A stretch of DNA of 64,000 bases. It comes from Osmia lignaria lignaria. Taxonomy: Eukaryota; Arthropoda; Insecta; Hymenoptera; Megachilidae. The translations under genes were made by a program, and so were the position numbers. Positions 35,006-48,480 of the stretch are shown one piece after another. The stretch's first letter is position 1; every line of letters starts with the position of its first letter. The stretch is taken from contig NW_027478169.1 in the NCBI RefSeq assembly GCF_051020975.1, positions 5,270,001-5,334,000 on the forward strand, in the 5' to 3' direction. The notes beneath the pieces were generated by a model. The model saw nothing but the letters and a program-made list of their open reading frames with translations, ran no database searches and had not been told where the DNA came from.

Positions 35006-35327
35006 TCAGAAGCGTAGTTTTCGAGATATATCGAGATATTTAAAAGTTCCGAAGCCGCACCAACATAATAGAGATACAGAAACACCGTGGCCCCTTTCTT
35101 TGAGATAACTCTGCACTAGTGCGAGCCGCAAATGCCACTTCCAGCTTAGCTGTGCAGAAGAAGAACAACAAGAAGAAGAAATATCTCGAAATATGTCCGT
35201 CAGGCCCCTTCCCTTGAGATAAATCTGCAAATATCTCGGAAACGAAGCGAGCTATGGCAAAATGTTAAGAGACCTTTTTTGTAGAGAATTATGTTTCCTA
35301 CAATTTAGGTTCTATGATATTTTTTGA

Positions 35328-35971
35328 TCAGAAGCGTAGTTTTCGAGATATATCGAGATATTTAAAAGTTCCGAAGCCGCACCAACATAATAGAGATACA
35401 GAAACACCGTGGCCCCTTTCTTTGAGATAACTCTGCACTAGTGCGAGCTGCAAATGCCACTTCCAGCTTAGCCGTGCAGAAGAAGAACAACAAGAAGAAG
35501 AAGTATCTCGAAATATGTCCGTCAGGCCCGTTCCTTTGAGCTGAATCTGCAAATATCTCGGAAACGAAGCGAGCTACGGCAAAATGTTAAGAGACCTTTT
35601 CTGTAGAGAATAATGTTTCCTACAATTTACGTTCTATGATATTTTTTGATCAGAAGCGTAGTTTTCGAGATATATCGAGATATTTAAAAGTTCCGAAGCC
35701 GCACCAACATAATAGAGATACAGAAACACCGTGGCCCCTTTCTTTGAGATAACTCTGCACTATTCCGAGCTGCAAATGCCACTTCCAGCTTAGCTGTGCA
35801 GAAGAAGAACAACAAGAAGAAGAAATATCTCGAAATATGTCCGTCAGGCCCCTTCCCTTGAGATAAATCTGCAAATATCTCGGAAACGAAGAGAGCTATG
35901 GCAAAATGTTAAGAGACCTTTTTTGTAGAGAATTAAGTTTCCTACTTTTCATGTTCTACGATATTTTTTGA
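35328..35971 (+). repeat. Two-monomer module (CTATTCCGAG type), one of six copies
   Basis: A monomer with GAAGAAGTATCTCG and CCGTTCCTTTGAGCTG is followed by one with CACTATTCCGAGCTG. The same ordered pair occurs at 25,363, 26,651, 35,328, 36,294, 38,546 and 40,156 (monomer starts). In four of the six it is followed by GAAGAGAGC and TTCTACGAT, leading into a GATCAGATGCG monomer, which suggests the amplified unit is at least three monomers long. Confidence 0.85.
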
Positions 35972-36839
35972 TCAGATGCGTAGTTCTCGAGATATATCAA
36001 GATATTTAAAAGTTCCGAAGCCGCACCAACATAATAGAGATACAGAAACACCGTGGCCCCTTTCTTTGAGATAACTCTGCACTATTGCGAGCTGCAAATG
36101 CCACTTCCAGCTTAGCTGTGCAGAAGAAGAACAACAAGAAGAAGAAATATCTCGAAATATGTCCGTCAGGCCCCTTCCCTTGAGATATATCTGCAAATAT
36201 CTCGGAAACGAAGCGAGCTGTGGCAAAATGTTAAGAGACCTTTTTTGTAGAGAATTATGTTTCCCACAATTTATGTTCTATGATATTTTTTGATCAGAAG
36301 CGTAGTTTTCGAGATATATCGAGATATTTAAAAGTTCCGAAGCCGCACCAACATAATAGAGATACAGAAACACCGTGGCCCCTTTCTTTGAGATAACTCT
36401 GCACTAGTGCGAGCTGCAAATGCCACTTCCAGCTTAGCTGTGCAGAAGAAGAACAACAAGAAGAAGAAGTATCTCGAAATATGTCCGTCAGGCCCGTTCC
36501 TTTGAGCTGAATCTGCAAATATCTCGGAAACGAAGCGAGCCATGGCAAAATGTTAAGAGACCTTTTTTGTAGAGAATAATGTTTCCTACAATTTAAGTTC
36601 TATGATATTTTTTGATCAGAAGCGTAGTTTTCGAGATATATCGAGATATTTAAAAGTTCCGAAGCCGCACCAACATAATAGAGATACAGAAACACCGTGG
36701 CCCCTTTCTTTGAGATAACTCTGCACTATTCCGAGCTGCAAATGCCACTTCCAGCTTAGCTGTGCAGAAGAAGAACAACAAGAAGACGAAATATCTCGAA
36801 ATATGTCCGTCAGGCCCCTTCCCTTGAGATAAATCTGCA

Positions 36840-37570
36840 AATATCTCGGAAACGAAGCGAGCTATGGCAAAATGTTAAGAGACCTTTTTTGTAGAGAATT
36901 ATGTTTCCTACAATTTATGTTCTATGATATTTTTTGATCAGAAGCGTAGTTTTCGAGATATATCGAGATATTTAAAAGTTCCGAAGCCGCACCAACATAA
37001 TAGAGATACAGAAACACCGTGGCCCCTTTCTTTGAGATAACTCTGCACTAGTGCGAGCTGCAAATGCCACTTCCAGCTTAGCTGTGCAGAAGAAGAACAA
37101 CAAGAAGAAGAAGTATCTCGAAATATGTCCGTCAGGCCCGTTCCTTTGAGCTGAATCTGCAAATATCTCGGAAACGAAGCGAGCTATGGCAAAATGTTAA
37201 GAGACCTTTTTTGTAGAGAATTAAGTTTCCTACTTTTTATGTTCTATGATATTATTTGATCAGAAGCGTAGTTTTCGAGATATATCGAGATATTTAAAAG
37301 TTCCGAAGCCGCACCAACATAATAGAGATACAGAGACACCGTGCCCCTTTCTCTGACATAACTCTGCACTAGTGAGAGCCGCAAATGCCACTTCCAGCTT
37401 AGCTGTGCAGAAGAAGAACAACAAGAAGAAGAAATATCTCGAAATATGTCCGTCAGGCCCCTTCCCTTGAGATAAATCTGCAAATATCTCGGAAACGAAG
37501 CGAGCTATGGCAAAATGTTAAGAGACCTTTTTTGTAGAGAATTATGTTTCCTACTTTTTATGTTCTATGA
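36840..37570 (+). repeat. Three-monomer HOR, copy 1 (965 bp)
   Basis: Recurs 965 bp downstream, which is 3 x 322 minus the shared one-base deletion. Shared private markers are GATATTATTTGATC (about 37,249), GTGCCCC (about 37,342) and TCTGACATAAC (about 37,352). Confidence 0.88.
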
Positions 37571-37804
37571 TATTTTTTGATCAGATGCGTAGTTCTCGAG
37601 ATATATCAAGATATTTAAAAGTTCCGAAGCCGCACCAACATAATAGAGATACAGAAACACCGTGGCCCCTTTCTTTGAGATAACTCTGCACTATTGCGAG
37701 CTGTAAATGCCACTTCCAGCTTAGCTGTGCAGAAGAAGAACAACAAGAAGAAGAAATATCTCGAAATATGTCCGTCAGGCCCCTTCCCTTGAGATATATC
37801 TGCA

Positions 37805-38535
37805 AATATCTCGGAAACGAAGCGAGCTATGGCAAAATGTTAAGAGACCTTTTTTGTAGAGAATTATGTTTCCTACAATTTATGTTCTATGATATTTTTT
37901 GATCAGAAGCGTAGTTTTCGAGATATATCGAGATATTTAAAAGTTCCGAAGCCGCACCAACATAATAGAGATACAGAAACACCGTGGCCCCTTTCTTTGA
38001 GATAACTCTGCACTAGTGCGAGCTGCAAATGCCACTTCCAGCTTAGCTGTGCAGAAGAAGAACAACAAGAAGAAGAAGTATCTCGAAATATGTCCGTCAG
38101 GCCCGTTCCTTTGAGCTGAATCTGCAAATATCTCGGAAACGAAGCGAGCTATGGCAAAATGTTAAGAGACCTTTTTTGTAGAGAATTAAGTTTCCTACTT
38201 TTTATGTTCTATGATATTATTTGATCAGAAGCGTAGTTTTCGAGATATATCGAGATATTTAAAAGTTCCGAAGCCGCACCAAAATAATAGAGATACAGAA
38301 ACACCGTGCCCCTTTCTCTGACATAACTCTGCACTAGTGAGAGCCGCAAATGCCACTTCCAGCTTAGCTGTGCAGAAGAAGAACAACAAGAAGAAGAAAT
38401 ATCTCGAAATATGTCCGTCAGGCCCCTTCCCTTGAGATAAATCTGCAAATATCTCGGAAACGAAGCGAGCTATGGCAAAATGTTAAGAGACCTTTTTTGT
38501 AGAGAATTATGTTTCCTACTTTTTATGTTCTATGA
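37805..38535 (+). repeat. Three-monomer HOR, copy 2
   Basis: The second copy of 36,840-37,570, with the same deletion at about 38,308. Differences include CAAAATAAT (38,280), and ACAGAAACACC here against ACAGAGACACC (about 37,330) in copy 1. Confidence 0.88.
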
Positions 38536-40924
38536 TATTTTTTGATCAGATGCGTAGTTCTCGAGATATATCAAGATATTTAAAAGTTCCGAAGCCGCAC
38601 CAACATAATAGAGATACAGAAACACCGTGGCCCCTTTCTTTGAGATAACTCTGCACTAGTGCGAGCTGCAAATGCCACTTCCAGCTTAGCTGTGCAGAAG
38701 AAGAACAACAAGAAGAAGAAGTATCTCGAAATATGTCCGTCAGGCCCGTTCCTTTGAGCTGAATCTGCAAATATCTCGGAAACGAAGCGAGCTATGGCAA
38801 AATGTTAAGAGACCTTTTTTGTAGAGAATAATGTTTCCTACAATTTAAGTTCTATGATATTTTTTGATCAGAAGCGTAGTTTTCGAGATATATCGAGATA
38901 TTTAAAAGTTCCGAAGCCGCACCAACATAATAGAGATACAGAAACACCGTGGCCCCTTTCTTTGAGATAACTCTGCACTATTCCGAGCTGCAAATGCCAC
39001 TTCCAGCTTAGCTGTGCAGAAGAAGAACAACAAGATGAAGAAATATCTCGAAATATGTCCGTCAGGCCCCTTCCCTTGAGATAAATCTGCAAATATCTCG
39101 GAAACGAAGAGAGCTATGGCAAAATGTTAAGAGACCTTTTTTGTAGAGAATTAAGTTTCCTACTTTTCATGTTCTACGATATTTTTTGATCAGATGCGTA
39201 GTTCTCGAGATATATCAAGATATTTAAAAGTTCCGAAGCCGCACCAACATAATAGAGATACAGAAACACCGTGGCCCCTTTCTTTGAGATAACTCTGCAC
39301 TATTGCGAGCTGTAAATGCCACTTCCAGCTTAGCTGTGCAGAAGAAGAACAACAAGAAGAAGAAATATCTCGAAATATGTCCGTCAGGCCCCTTCCCTTG
39401 AGATATATCTGCAAATATCTCGGAAACGAAGCGAGCTATGGCAAAATGTTAAGAGACCTTTTTTGTAGAGAATTATGTTTCCTACAATTTATGTTCTATG
39501 ATATTTTTTGATCAGAAGCGTAGTTTTCGAGATATATCGAGATATTTAAAAGTTCCGAAGCCGCACCAACATAATAGAGATACAGAAACACCGTGGCCCC
39601 TTTCTTTGAGATAACTCTGCACTAGTGCGAGCCGTAAATGCCACTTCCAGCTTAGCTGTGCAGAAGAAGAACAACAAGAAGAAGAAATATCTCGAAATAT
39701 GTCCGTCAGGCCCCTTCCCTTGAGATAAATCTGCAAATATCTCGGAAACGAAGCGAGCTATGGCAAAATGTTAAGAGACCTTTTTTGTAGAGAATTATGT
39801 TTTCTACAATTTATGTTCTATGATATTTTTTGATCAGAAGCGTAGTTTTCGAGATATATCGAGATATTTAAAAGTTCCGAAGCCGCACCAACATAATAGA
39901 GATACAGAAACACCGTGGCCCCTTTCTTTGAGATAACTCTGCACTAGTGCGAGCTGCAAATGCCACTTCCAGCTTAGCTGTGCAGAAGAAGAACAACAAG
40001 AAGAAGAAGTATCTCGAAATATGTCCGTCAGGCCCGTTCCTTTGAGCTGAATCTGCAAATATCTCGGAAACGAAGCGAGCTATGGCAAAATGTTAAGAGA
40101 CCTTTTTTGTAGAGAATTATGTTTCCTACAATTTATGTTCTATGATATTTTTTGATCAGAAGCGTAGTTTTCGAGATATATCGAGATATTTAAAAGTTCC
40201 GAAGCCGCACCAACATAATAGAGATACAGAAACACCGTGGCCCCTTTCTTTGAGATAACTCTGCACTAGTGCGAGCTGCAAATGCCACTTCCAGCTTAGC
40301 TGTGCAGAAGAAGAACAACAAGAAGAAGAAGTATCTCGAAATATGTCCGTCAGGCCCGTTCCTTTGAGCTGAATCTGCAAATATCTCGGAAACGAAGCGA
40401 GCTATGGCAAAATGTTAAGAGACCTTTTTTGTAGAGAATAATGTTTCCTACAATTTAAGTTCTATGATATTTTTTGATCAGAAGCGTAGTTTTCGAGATA
40501 TATCGAGATATTTAAAAGTTCCGAAGCCGCACCAACATAATAGAGATACAGAAACACCGTGGCCCCTTTCTTTGAGATAACTCTGCACTATTCCGAGCTG
40601 CAAATGCCACTTCCAGCTTAGCTGTGCAGAAGAAGAACAACAAGATGAAGAAATATCTCGAAATATGTCCGTCAGGCCCCTTCCCTTGAGATAAATCTGC
40701 AAATATCTCGGAAACGAAGAGAGCTATGGCAAAATGTTAAGAGACCTTTTTTGTAGAGAATTAAGTTTCCTACTTTTCATGTTCTACGATATTTTTTGAT
40801 CAGATGCGTAGTTCTCGAGATATATCAAGATATTTAAAAGTTCCGAAGCCGCACCAACATAATAGAGATACAGAAACACCGTGGCCCCTTTCTTTGAGAT
40901 AACTCTGCACTATTGCGAGCTGCA

Positions 40925-40936
40925 AATGCCATTCCA
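40925..40936 (+). repeat. 321-bp monomer: C deletion (GCCATTCC form)
   Basis: GCCACTTCC has become GCCATTCC at about 40,929-40,932. The same change appears at about 44,149, in a monomer that otherwise resembles the right-hand domain. Confidence 0.93.
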
Positions 40937-41254
40937 GCTTAGCTGTGCAGAGGAAGAACAACAAGAAGAAGAAATATCTCGAAATATGTCCGTCAGGCCA
41001 GTTCCTTTGAGCTGAATCTGCAAATATCTCGGAAAAGAAGCTAGCTATGGCAAACTGTTAAGAGACGTTTTTTGTAGAGAATTATGTTTCCTACAATTTA
41101 TCTTCTATGATATTTTTTGATCAGATGCGTAGTTCTCGAGATATATCAAGATATTTAAAAGTTCCGAAGCCGCAACAACATAATAGAGATACAGAAACAC
41201 CGTGGCCCCTCTCTTTGAGATAACTCTGCACTATTGCGAGCTGCAAATGCCACT

Positions 41255-42466
41255 TCCAGCTTAGCTGTGCAGAAGAAGAACAACAAGAAGAAGAAATATC
41301 TCGAAATATGTCCGTCAGGCCCCTTCCCTTGAGATAAATCTGCAAATATCTCGGAAACGAAGCGAGCTATGGCAAAATGTTTAGAGACCTTTCTTGTAGA
41401 GAATTAAGTTTCCTACTTTTTATGTAGTATGATATTTTTTGATCAGATGCGTAGTTCTCGAGATATATCAAGATATTTAAAAGTTCCGAAGCCGCACCAA
41501 CATAATAGAGATACAGAAACACCGTGGCTCCTTTCTTTGAGATATCTCTGCACTATTGCGAGCTGCAAATGCCACTTCCAGCTTAGCTGTGCAGAGGAAG
41601 AACAACAAGAAGAAGAAATATCTCGAAATATGTCCGTTAGGCCCCTTCCCTTGAGATAAATCTGCAAATATCTCGGAAACGAAGCGAGCTATGGCAAAAT
41701 GTTAAGAGACGTTTTTTGTAGAGAATTATGGTTCCTACAATTTATGTTCTATGATATTTTTTGATCAGAAGCGTAGTTTTCGAGATATATCGAGATATGT
41801 AAAAGTTCCGAAGACGCACCAACATAATAGAGATACAGAAACACCGTGGCCCCTTTCTTTGAGATAACTGTGCACTAGTGCGAGCCGCAAATGCCACTTC
41901 CAGCTTAGCTGTGCAGAAGAAGAACAACAAGAAGAAGAAATATCTCGAAATATGTCCGTTAGGCCCCTTCCCTTGAGATAAATCTGCAAATATCTCGGAA
42001 ACGAAGCGAGCTATGGCAAAATGTTAAGAGACGTTTTTTGTAGAGAATTATGTTTCCTACAATTTATGTTCTATGATATTTTTTGATCAGAAGCGTAGTT
42101 TTCGAGATATATCGAGATATGTAAAAGTTCCGAAGACGCACCAACATAATAGAGATACAGAAACACCGTGGCCCCTTTCTTTGAGATAACTGTGCACTAG
42201 TGCGAGCCGCAAATGCCACTTCCAGCATAGCTGTGCAGAAGAAGAACAACAAGAAGAAGAAATATCTCGAAATATGTCCGTCAGGCCCCTTCCCTTGAGA
42301 TATATCTGCAAATATCTCGGAAACGAAGCGAGCTATGGCAAAATGTTAAGAGACCGTTTTTGTAGAGAATTATGTTTCCTACTTTTTATGTTCTATGATA
42401 TTTTTTGATCAGACGCGTAGTTCTCGAGATATATCAAGATATTTAAAAGTTCCGAAGCCGCACCAA
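41255..42466 (+). repeat. Block duplicated about nine monomers downstream, copy 1
   Basis: Matches 44,151-45,362 at an offset of 2,896 bp (9 x 322 minus two single-base deletions between). Shared private markers are ATGTTTAGAGACCTTTC (about 41,379), ATGTAGTATG (about 41,422), TGGCTCC (about 41,526), TATGGTTCC (about 41,728) and CCAGCATAGC (about 42,222). Confidence 0.9.
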
Positions 42467-44150
42467 CATAATAGAGATACAGAAACACCGTGGCCCCTTT
42501 CGTTGAGATAACTCTGCACTAGTGCGAGCCGCAAATGCCACTTCCAGCTTAGCTGTGCAGAAGAAGAACAACAAGAAGAAGAAATATCTCGAAATATGTC
42601 CGTCAGGCCCCTTCCCTTGAGATAAATCTGCAAATATCTCGGAACCGAAGCGAGCTATGGCAAAATGTTGAGAGACCTTTTTTGTAGAGAATTAAGTTTC
42701 CTACTTTTTATGTTCTATGATATTTTTTGATCAGATGCGTAGTTCTCGAGATATATCAAGATATTTAAAAGTTCCGAAGCCGCACCAACATAATAGAGAT
42801 ACAGAAACACCGTGGCCCCTTTCTTTGAGATAACTCTGCACTATTGCGAGCTGTAAATGCCACTTCCAGCTTAGCTGTGCAGAGGAAGAACAACAAGAAG
42901 AAGAAGTATCTCGAAATATGTCCGTCAGGCCCGTTCCTTTGAGCTGAATCTGCAAATATCTCGGAAACGAAGCGAGCTATGGCAAAATGTTAAGAGACGT
43001 TTTTTGTAGAGAATTATGTTTCCTACAATTTATGTTCTATGATATTTTTTGATCAGAAGCGTAGTTTTCGAGATATATCGAGATATTTAAAAGTTCCGAA
43101 GACGCACCAACATAATAGAGATACAGAAACACCGTGGCCCCTTTCTTTGAGATAACTCTGCACTAGTGCGAGCCGCAAATGCCACTTCCAGCTTAGCTGT
43201 GCAGAAGAAGAACAACAAGAAGACGAAATATCTCGAAATATGTCCGTCAGGCCCCTTCCCTTGAGATAAATCTGCAAATATCTCGGAAACGAAGCGAGCT
43301 ATGGCAAAATGTTAAGAGACCTTTTTTGTAGAGAATTAAGTTTCCTACTTTTCAGGTTCTATGATATTTTTTGATCAGATGCGTAGTTCTCGAGATATAT
43401 CAAGATATTTAAAAGTTCCGAAGCCGCACCAACATAATAGAGATACAGAAACACCGTGGCCCCTTTCTTTGAGATAACTCTGCACTATTGCGAGCTGTAA
43501 ATGCCACTTCCAGCTTAGCTGTGCAGAAGAAGAACAACAAGAAGAAGAAATATCTCGAAATATGTCCGTGAGGCCCCTTCCCTTGAGATATATCTGCAAA
43601 TATCTCGGAAACGAAGCGAGCTATGGCAAAATGTTAAGAGACCTTTTTTGTAGAGAATTATATTTCCTACAATTTATGTTCTATGATATTTTTTGATCAG
43701 AAGCGTAGTTTTCGAGATATATCGAGATATTTAAAAGTTCCGAAGCCGCACCAACATAATAGAGATACAGAAACACCGTGCCCCTTTCTCTGAGATAACT
43801 CTGCACTAGTGAGAGCCGCAAATGCCACTTCCAGCTTAGCTGTGCAGAAGAAGAACAACAAGAAGAAGAAATATCTCGAAATATGTCCGTCAGGCCCCTT
43901 CCCTTGAGATAAATATGCAAATATCTCGGAAACGAAGCGAGCTATGGCAAAATGTTAAGAGACCTTTTTTGTAGAGAATTAAGTTTCCTACTTTTTATGT
44001 AGTATGATATTTTTTGATCAGATGCGTAGTTCTCGAGATATATCAAGATATTTAAAAGTTCCGAAGCCGCACCAACATAATAGAGATACAGAAACACCGT
44101 GGCTCCTTTCTTTGAGATAACTCTGCACTATTGCGAGCTGCAAATGCCAT

Positions 44151-45362
44151 TCCAGCTTAGCTGTGCAGAAGAAGAACAACAAGAAGAAGAAATATCTCGA
44201 AATATGTCCGTCAGGCCCCTTCCCTTGAGATAAATCTGCAAATATCTCGGAAACGAAGCGAGCTATGGCAAAATGTTTAGAGACCTTTCTTGTAGAGAAT
44301 TAAGTTTCCTACTTTTTATGTAGTATGATATTTTTTGATCAGATGCGTAGTTCTCGAGATATATCAAGATATTTAAAAGTTCCGAAGCCGCACCAACATA
44401 ATAGAGATACAGAAACACCGTGGCTCCTTTCTTTGAGATATCTCTGCACTATTGCGAGCTGCAAATGCCACTTCCAGCTTAGCTGTGCAGAAGAAGAACA
44501 ACAAGAAGAAGAAATATCTCGAAATATGTCCGTTAGGCCCCTTCCCTTGAGATAAATCTGCAAATATCTCGGAAACGAAGCGAGCTATGGCAAAATGTTA
44601 AGAGACGTTTTTTGTAGAGAATTATGGTTCCTACAATTTATGTTCTATGATATTTTTTGATCAGAAGCGTAGTTTTCGAGATATATCGAGATATGTAAAA
44701 GTTCCGAAGACGCACCAACATAATAGAGATACAGAAACACCGTGGCCCCTTTCTTTGAGATAACTGTGCACTAGTGCGAGCCGCAAATGCCACTTCCAGC
44801 TTAGCTGTGCAGAAGAAGAACAACAAGAAGAAGAAATATCTCGAAATATGTCCGTTAGGCCCCTTCCCTTGAGATAAATCTGCAAATATCTCGGAAACGA
44901 AGCGAGCTATGGCAAAATGTTAAGAGACGTTTTTTGTAGAGAATTATGTTTCCTACAATTTATGTTCTATGATATTTTTTGATCAGAAGCGTAGTTTTCG
45001 AGATATATCGAGATATGTAAAAGTTCCGAAGACGCACCAACATAATAGAGATACAGAAACACCGTGGCCCCTTTCTTTGAGATAACTGTGCACTAGTGCG
45101 AGCCGCAAATGCCACTTCCAGCATAGCTGTGCAGAAGAAGAACAACAAGAAGAAGAAATATCTCGAAATATGTCCGTCAGGCCCCTTCCCTTGAGATATA
45201 TCTGCAAATATCTCGGAAACGAAGCGAGCTATGGCAAAATGTTAAGAGACCGTTTTTGTAGAGAATTATGTTTCCTACTTTTTATGTTCTATGATATTTT
45301 TTGATCAGACGCGTAGTTCTCGAGATATATCAAGATATTTAAAAGTTCCGAAGCCGCACCAA
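44151..45362 (+). repeat. Block duplicated about nine monomers upstream, copy 2
   Basis: The second copy of 41,255-42,466, with all markers 2,896 bp later (for example CCAGCATAGC at about 45,118). The match ends in the monomer starting at 45,305, which then carries a private 2-bp deletion. Confidence 0.9.
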
Positions 45363-45380
45363 CATAATAGATACAGAAAC
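45361..45380 (+). repeat. 320-bp monomer: 2-bp deletion
   Basis: AATAGAGATACAG has become AATAGATACAG at about 45,367-45,377, losing one GA unit. I saw it only once in the window. It shifts the minus-strand frame of that monomer. Confidence 0.94.
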
Positions 45381-48300
45381 ACCGTGGCCTCTTTCTTTGA
45401 GATAACTCTGCACTATTGCGACCTGCAAATGCCACTTGCAGCTTAGCTGTGCAGAAGAAGAACAACAAGAAGAAGAAATATCTCGAAATATGTCCGTCAG
45501 GCCCCTTCTCTTGAGATAAATCTGCAAATATCTCGGAAACGAAGAGAGCTATGGCAAAATGTTAAGAGACCTTTTTTGTAGAGAATTAAGTTTCCTACTT
45601 TTCAGGTTCTATGATATTTTTTGATCAGATGCGTAGTTCTCGAGATATATCAAGATATTTAAAAGTTCCGAAGCCGCACCAACATAATAGAGATACAGAA
45701 ACACAGTGGCCCCTTTCTTTGAGATAACTCTGCACTATTGCGAGCTGTAAATGCCACTTCCAGCTTAGCTGTGCAGAAGAAGAACAACAAGAAGAAGAAA
45801 TATCTCGAAATATGTCCGTCAGGCCCCTTCCCTTGAGATATATCTGCAAATATCTCGGAAACGAAGCGAGCTATGGCAAAATGTTAAGAGACCTTTTCTG
45901 TAGAGAATTAAGTTTCCTACTTTTTATGTTGTATGATATTTTTTGATCAGATGCGTAGTTCTCGAGATATATCAAGATATTTAAAAGTTCCGAAGCCGCA
46001 CCAACATAATAGAGATACAGAAACACCGTGGCCCCTTTCTTTGAGATAACTCTGCACTATTGCGAGCTGTAAATGCCACTTCCAGCTTAGCTGTGCAGAA
46101 GAAGAACAACAAGAAGAAGAAATATCTCGAAATATGTCCGTCAGGCCCGTTCCTTTGAGCTGAATCTGCAAATATCTCGGAAACGAAGCGAGCTATGGCA
46201 AAATGTTAAGAGACCTTTTTTGTAGAGAATAATGTTTCCTACAATTTACGTTCTATGATATTTTTTGATCAGAAGCGTAGTTTTCGAGATATATCGAGAT
46301 ATTTAAAAGTTCCGAAGCCGCACCAACATAATAGAGATACAGAAACACCGTGACCCCTTTCTTTGAGATAACTCTGCACTATTGCGAGCTGAAAATGCCA
46401 CTTCCAGTTTAGCTGTGCAGAAGAAGAACAACAAGAAGAAGAAATATCTCGAAATATGTCCGTTAGGCCCCTTCCCTTGAGATAAATCTGCAAATATCTC
46501 GGAAACGAAGCGAGCTATGGCAAAATGTTAAGAGACCTTTTTTGTAGAGAATTAAGTTTCCTACTTTTCATGTTCTATGATATTTTTTGATCAGATGCGT
46601 AGTTCTCGAGATATATCAAGATATTTAAAAGTTCCGAAGCCGCACCAACATAATAGAGATACAGAAACACCGTGGCCCCTTTGTATGAGATAACTCTGCA
46701 CTATTGCGAGCTGTAAATGCCACTTCCAGCTTAGCTGTGCAGAAGAAGAACAACAAGAAGAAGAAATATCTCGAAATATGTCCGTGAGGCCCCTTCCCTT
46801 GAGATATATCTGCAAATATCTCGGAAACGAAGCGAGCTATGGCAAAATGTTAGGAGACCTTTTTTGTAGAGAATTATGTTTCCTACAATTTATGTTCTAT
46901 GATATTTTTTGATCAGAAGCGTAGTTTTCGAGATATATCGAGATATTTAAAAGTTCCGAAGCCGCACCAACATAATAGAGATACAGAAACACCGTGGCCC
47001 CTTTCTTTGAGATAACTCTGCACTAGTGAGAGCCGCAAATGCCACTTCCAGCTTAGCTGTGCAGAGGAAGAACAACAAGAAGAAGAAATATCTCGAAATA
47101 TGTCCGTCAGGCCAGTTCCTTTGAGCTGAATCTGCAAATATCTCGGAAACGGAGCGAGCTATGGCAAAATGTTAAGAGACGTTTTTTGTAGAGAATTATG
47201 TTTCCTACAATTTATGTTCTATGATATTTTTTGATCAGAAGCGTAGTTTTCGAGATATATCGAGATACTTAAAAGTTCCGAAGCCGCACCAACATAATAG
47301 AGATACAGAAACACCGTGGCCCCTTTCTTTGAGATAACTCTGCACTAGTGCGAGCTGTAAATGCCACTTCCAGCTTAGCTGTGCAGAAGAAGAACAACAA
47401 GAAGAAGAAATATCTCGAAATATGTCCGTCAGGCCCCTTCCCTTGAGATATATCTGCAAATATCTCGGAAACGAAGCGAGCTATGGCAAAATGTTAAGAG
47501 ACCTTTTTTGTAGAGAATTATGCTTCCTACAATTTATGTTCTATGATATTTTTTGATCAGAAGCGTAGTTTTCGAGATATATCGAGATATTTAAAAGTTC
47601 CGAAGCCGCACCAACATAATAGAGATACAGAAACACCGTGGCCCCTTTCGTTGAGATAACTCTGCACTAGTGCGAGCCGCAAATGCCACTTCCAGCTTAG
47701 CTGTGCAGAAGAAGAACAACAAGAAGAAGAAATATCTCGAAATATGTCCGTCAGGCCCCTTCCCTTGAGCTGAATCTGCAAATATCTCGGAAACGAAGCG
47801 AGCTATGGCAAAATGTTAAGAGACGTTTTTTGTAGAGAATTATGTTTCCTACAATTTATGTTCTATGATATTTTTTGATCAGAAGCGTAGTTTTCGAGAT
47901 ATATCGAGATATTTAAAAGTTCCGAAGCCGCACCAACATAATAGAGATACAGAAACACCGTGGCCCCTTTCTTTGAGATAACTCTGCACTATTGCGACCT
48001 GCAAATGCCACTTCCAGCTCAGCTGTGCAGAAGAAGAACAACAAGAAGAAGAAATATCTCGAAATATGTCCGTCAGGCCCCTTCCCTTGAGATAAATCTG
48101 CAAATATCTCGGAAACGAAGCGAGCTATGGCAAAATGTTAAGAGACCTTTTTTGTAGAGAATTAAGTTTCCTACTTTTTATGTTCGATGATATTTTTTGA
48201 TCAGATGCGTAGTTCTCGAGATATATCAAGATATTTAAAAGTTCCGAAGCCGCATCAACATAATAGAGATACAGAAACACCGTGGCCCCTTTCTTTGAGA

Positions 48301-48465
48301 TAACTCTGCACTATTGCGAGCTGTAAATGCCACTTCCAGCTTAGCTGTGCAGAAGAAGAACAACAAGAAGAAGAAATATCTCGAAATATGTCCGTCAGGC
48401 CCCTTCCCTTGAGATATATCTGCAAATATCTCGGAAACGAAGCGAGCTATGGCAAAATGTTAAGA

Positions 48466-48480
48466 GACCTTTTTTTGTAG
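48466..48480 (+). repeat. 323-bp monomer: +1 T in the T6 tract
   Basis: The tract that is normally six T after GACC has seven T (48,470-48,476). This is a homopolymer change and could be a sequencing or assembly error. Confidence 0.85.

Larger units (their letters stand above)
23431..41254. repeat. Satellite domain 4: ~12-monomer HOR with embedded modules
   Basis: About 55 monomers. A recognisable start pair (TACGATATTTTTT, then TATGCTTCC followed by TTTCGTTGAG) recurs at 23,431, 27,295, 31,158 and 34,377, giving unit lengths of 3,864, 3,863 and 3,219 bp. From 34,377 the order breaks into 3- and 5-monomer spacings built on a two-monomer module. Most of the single-base deletions in the array lie here. 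No gene or inserted element is visible. Confidence 0.87.

Noticed and set aside
48466..48480. The seven-T tract as a biological length variant worth interpreting
   Set aside because: It is a single homopolymer +1, which is the commonest long-read error. I list it only because it is needed to keep the phase count.
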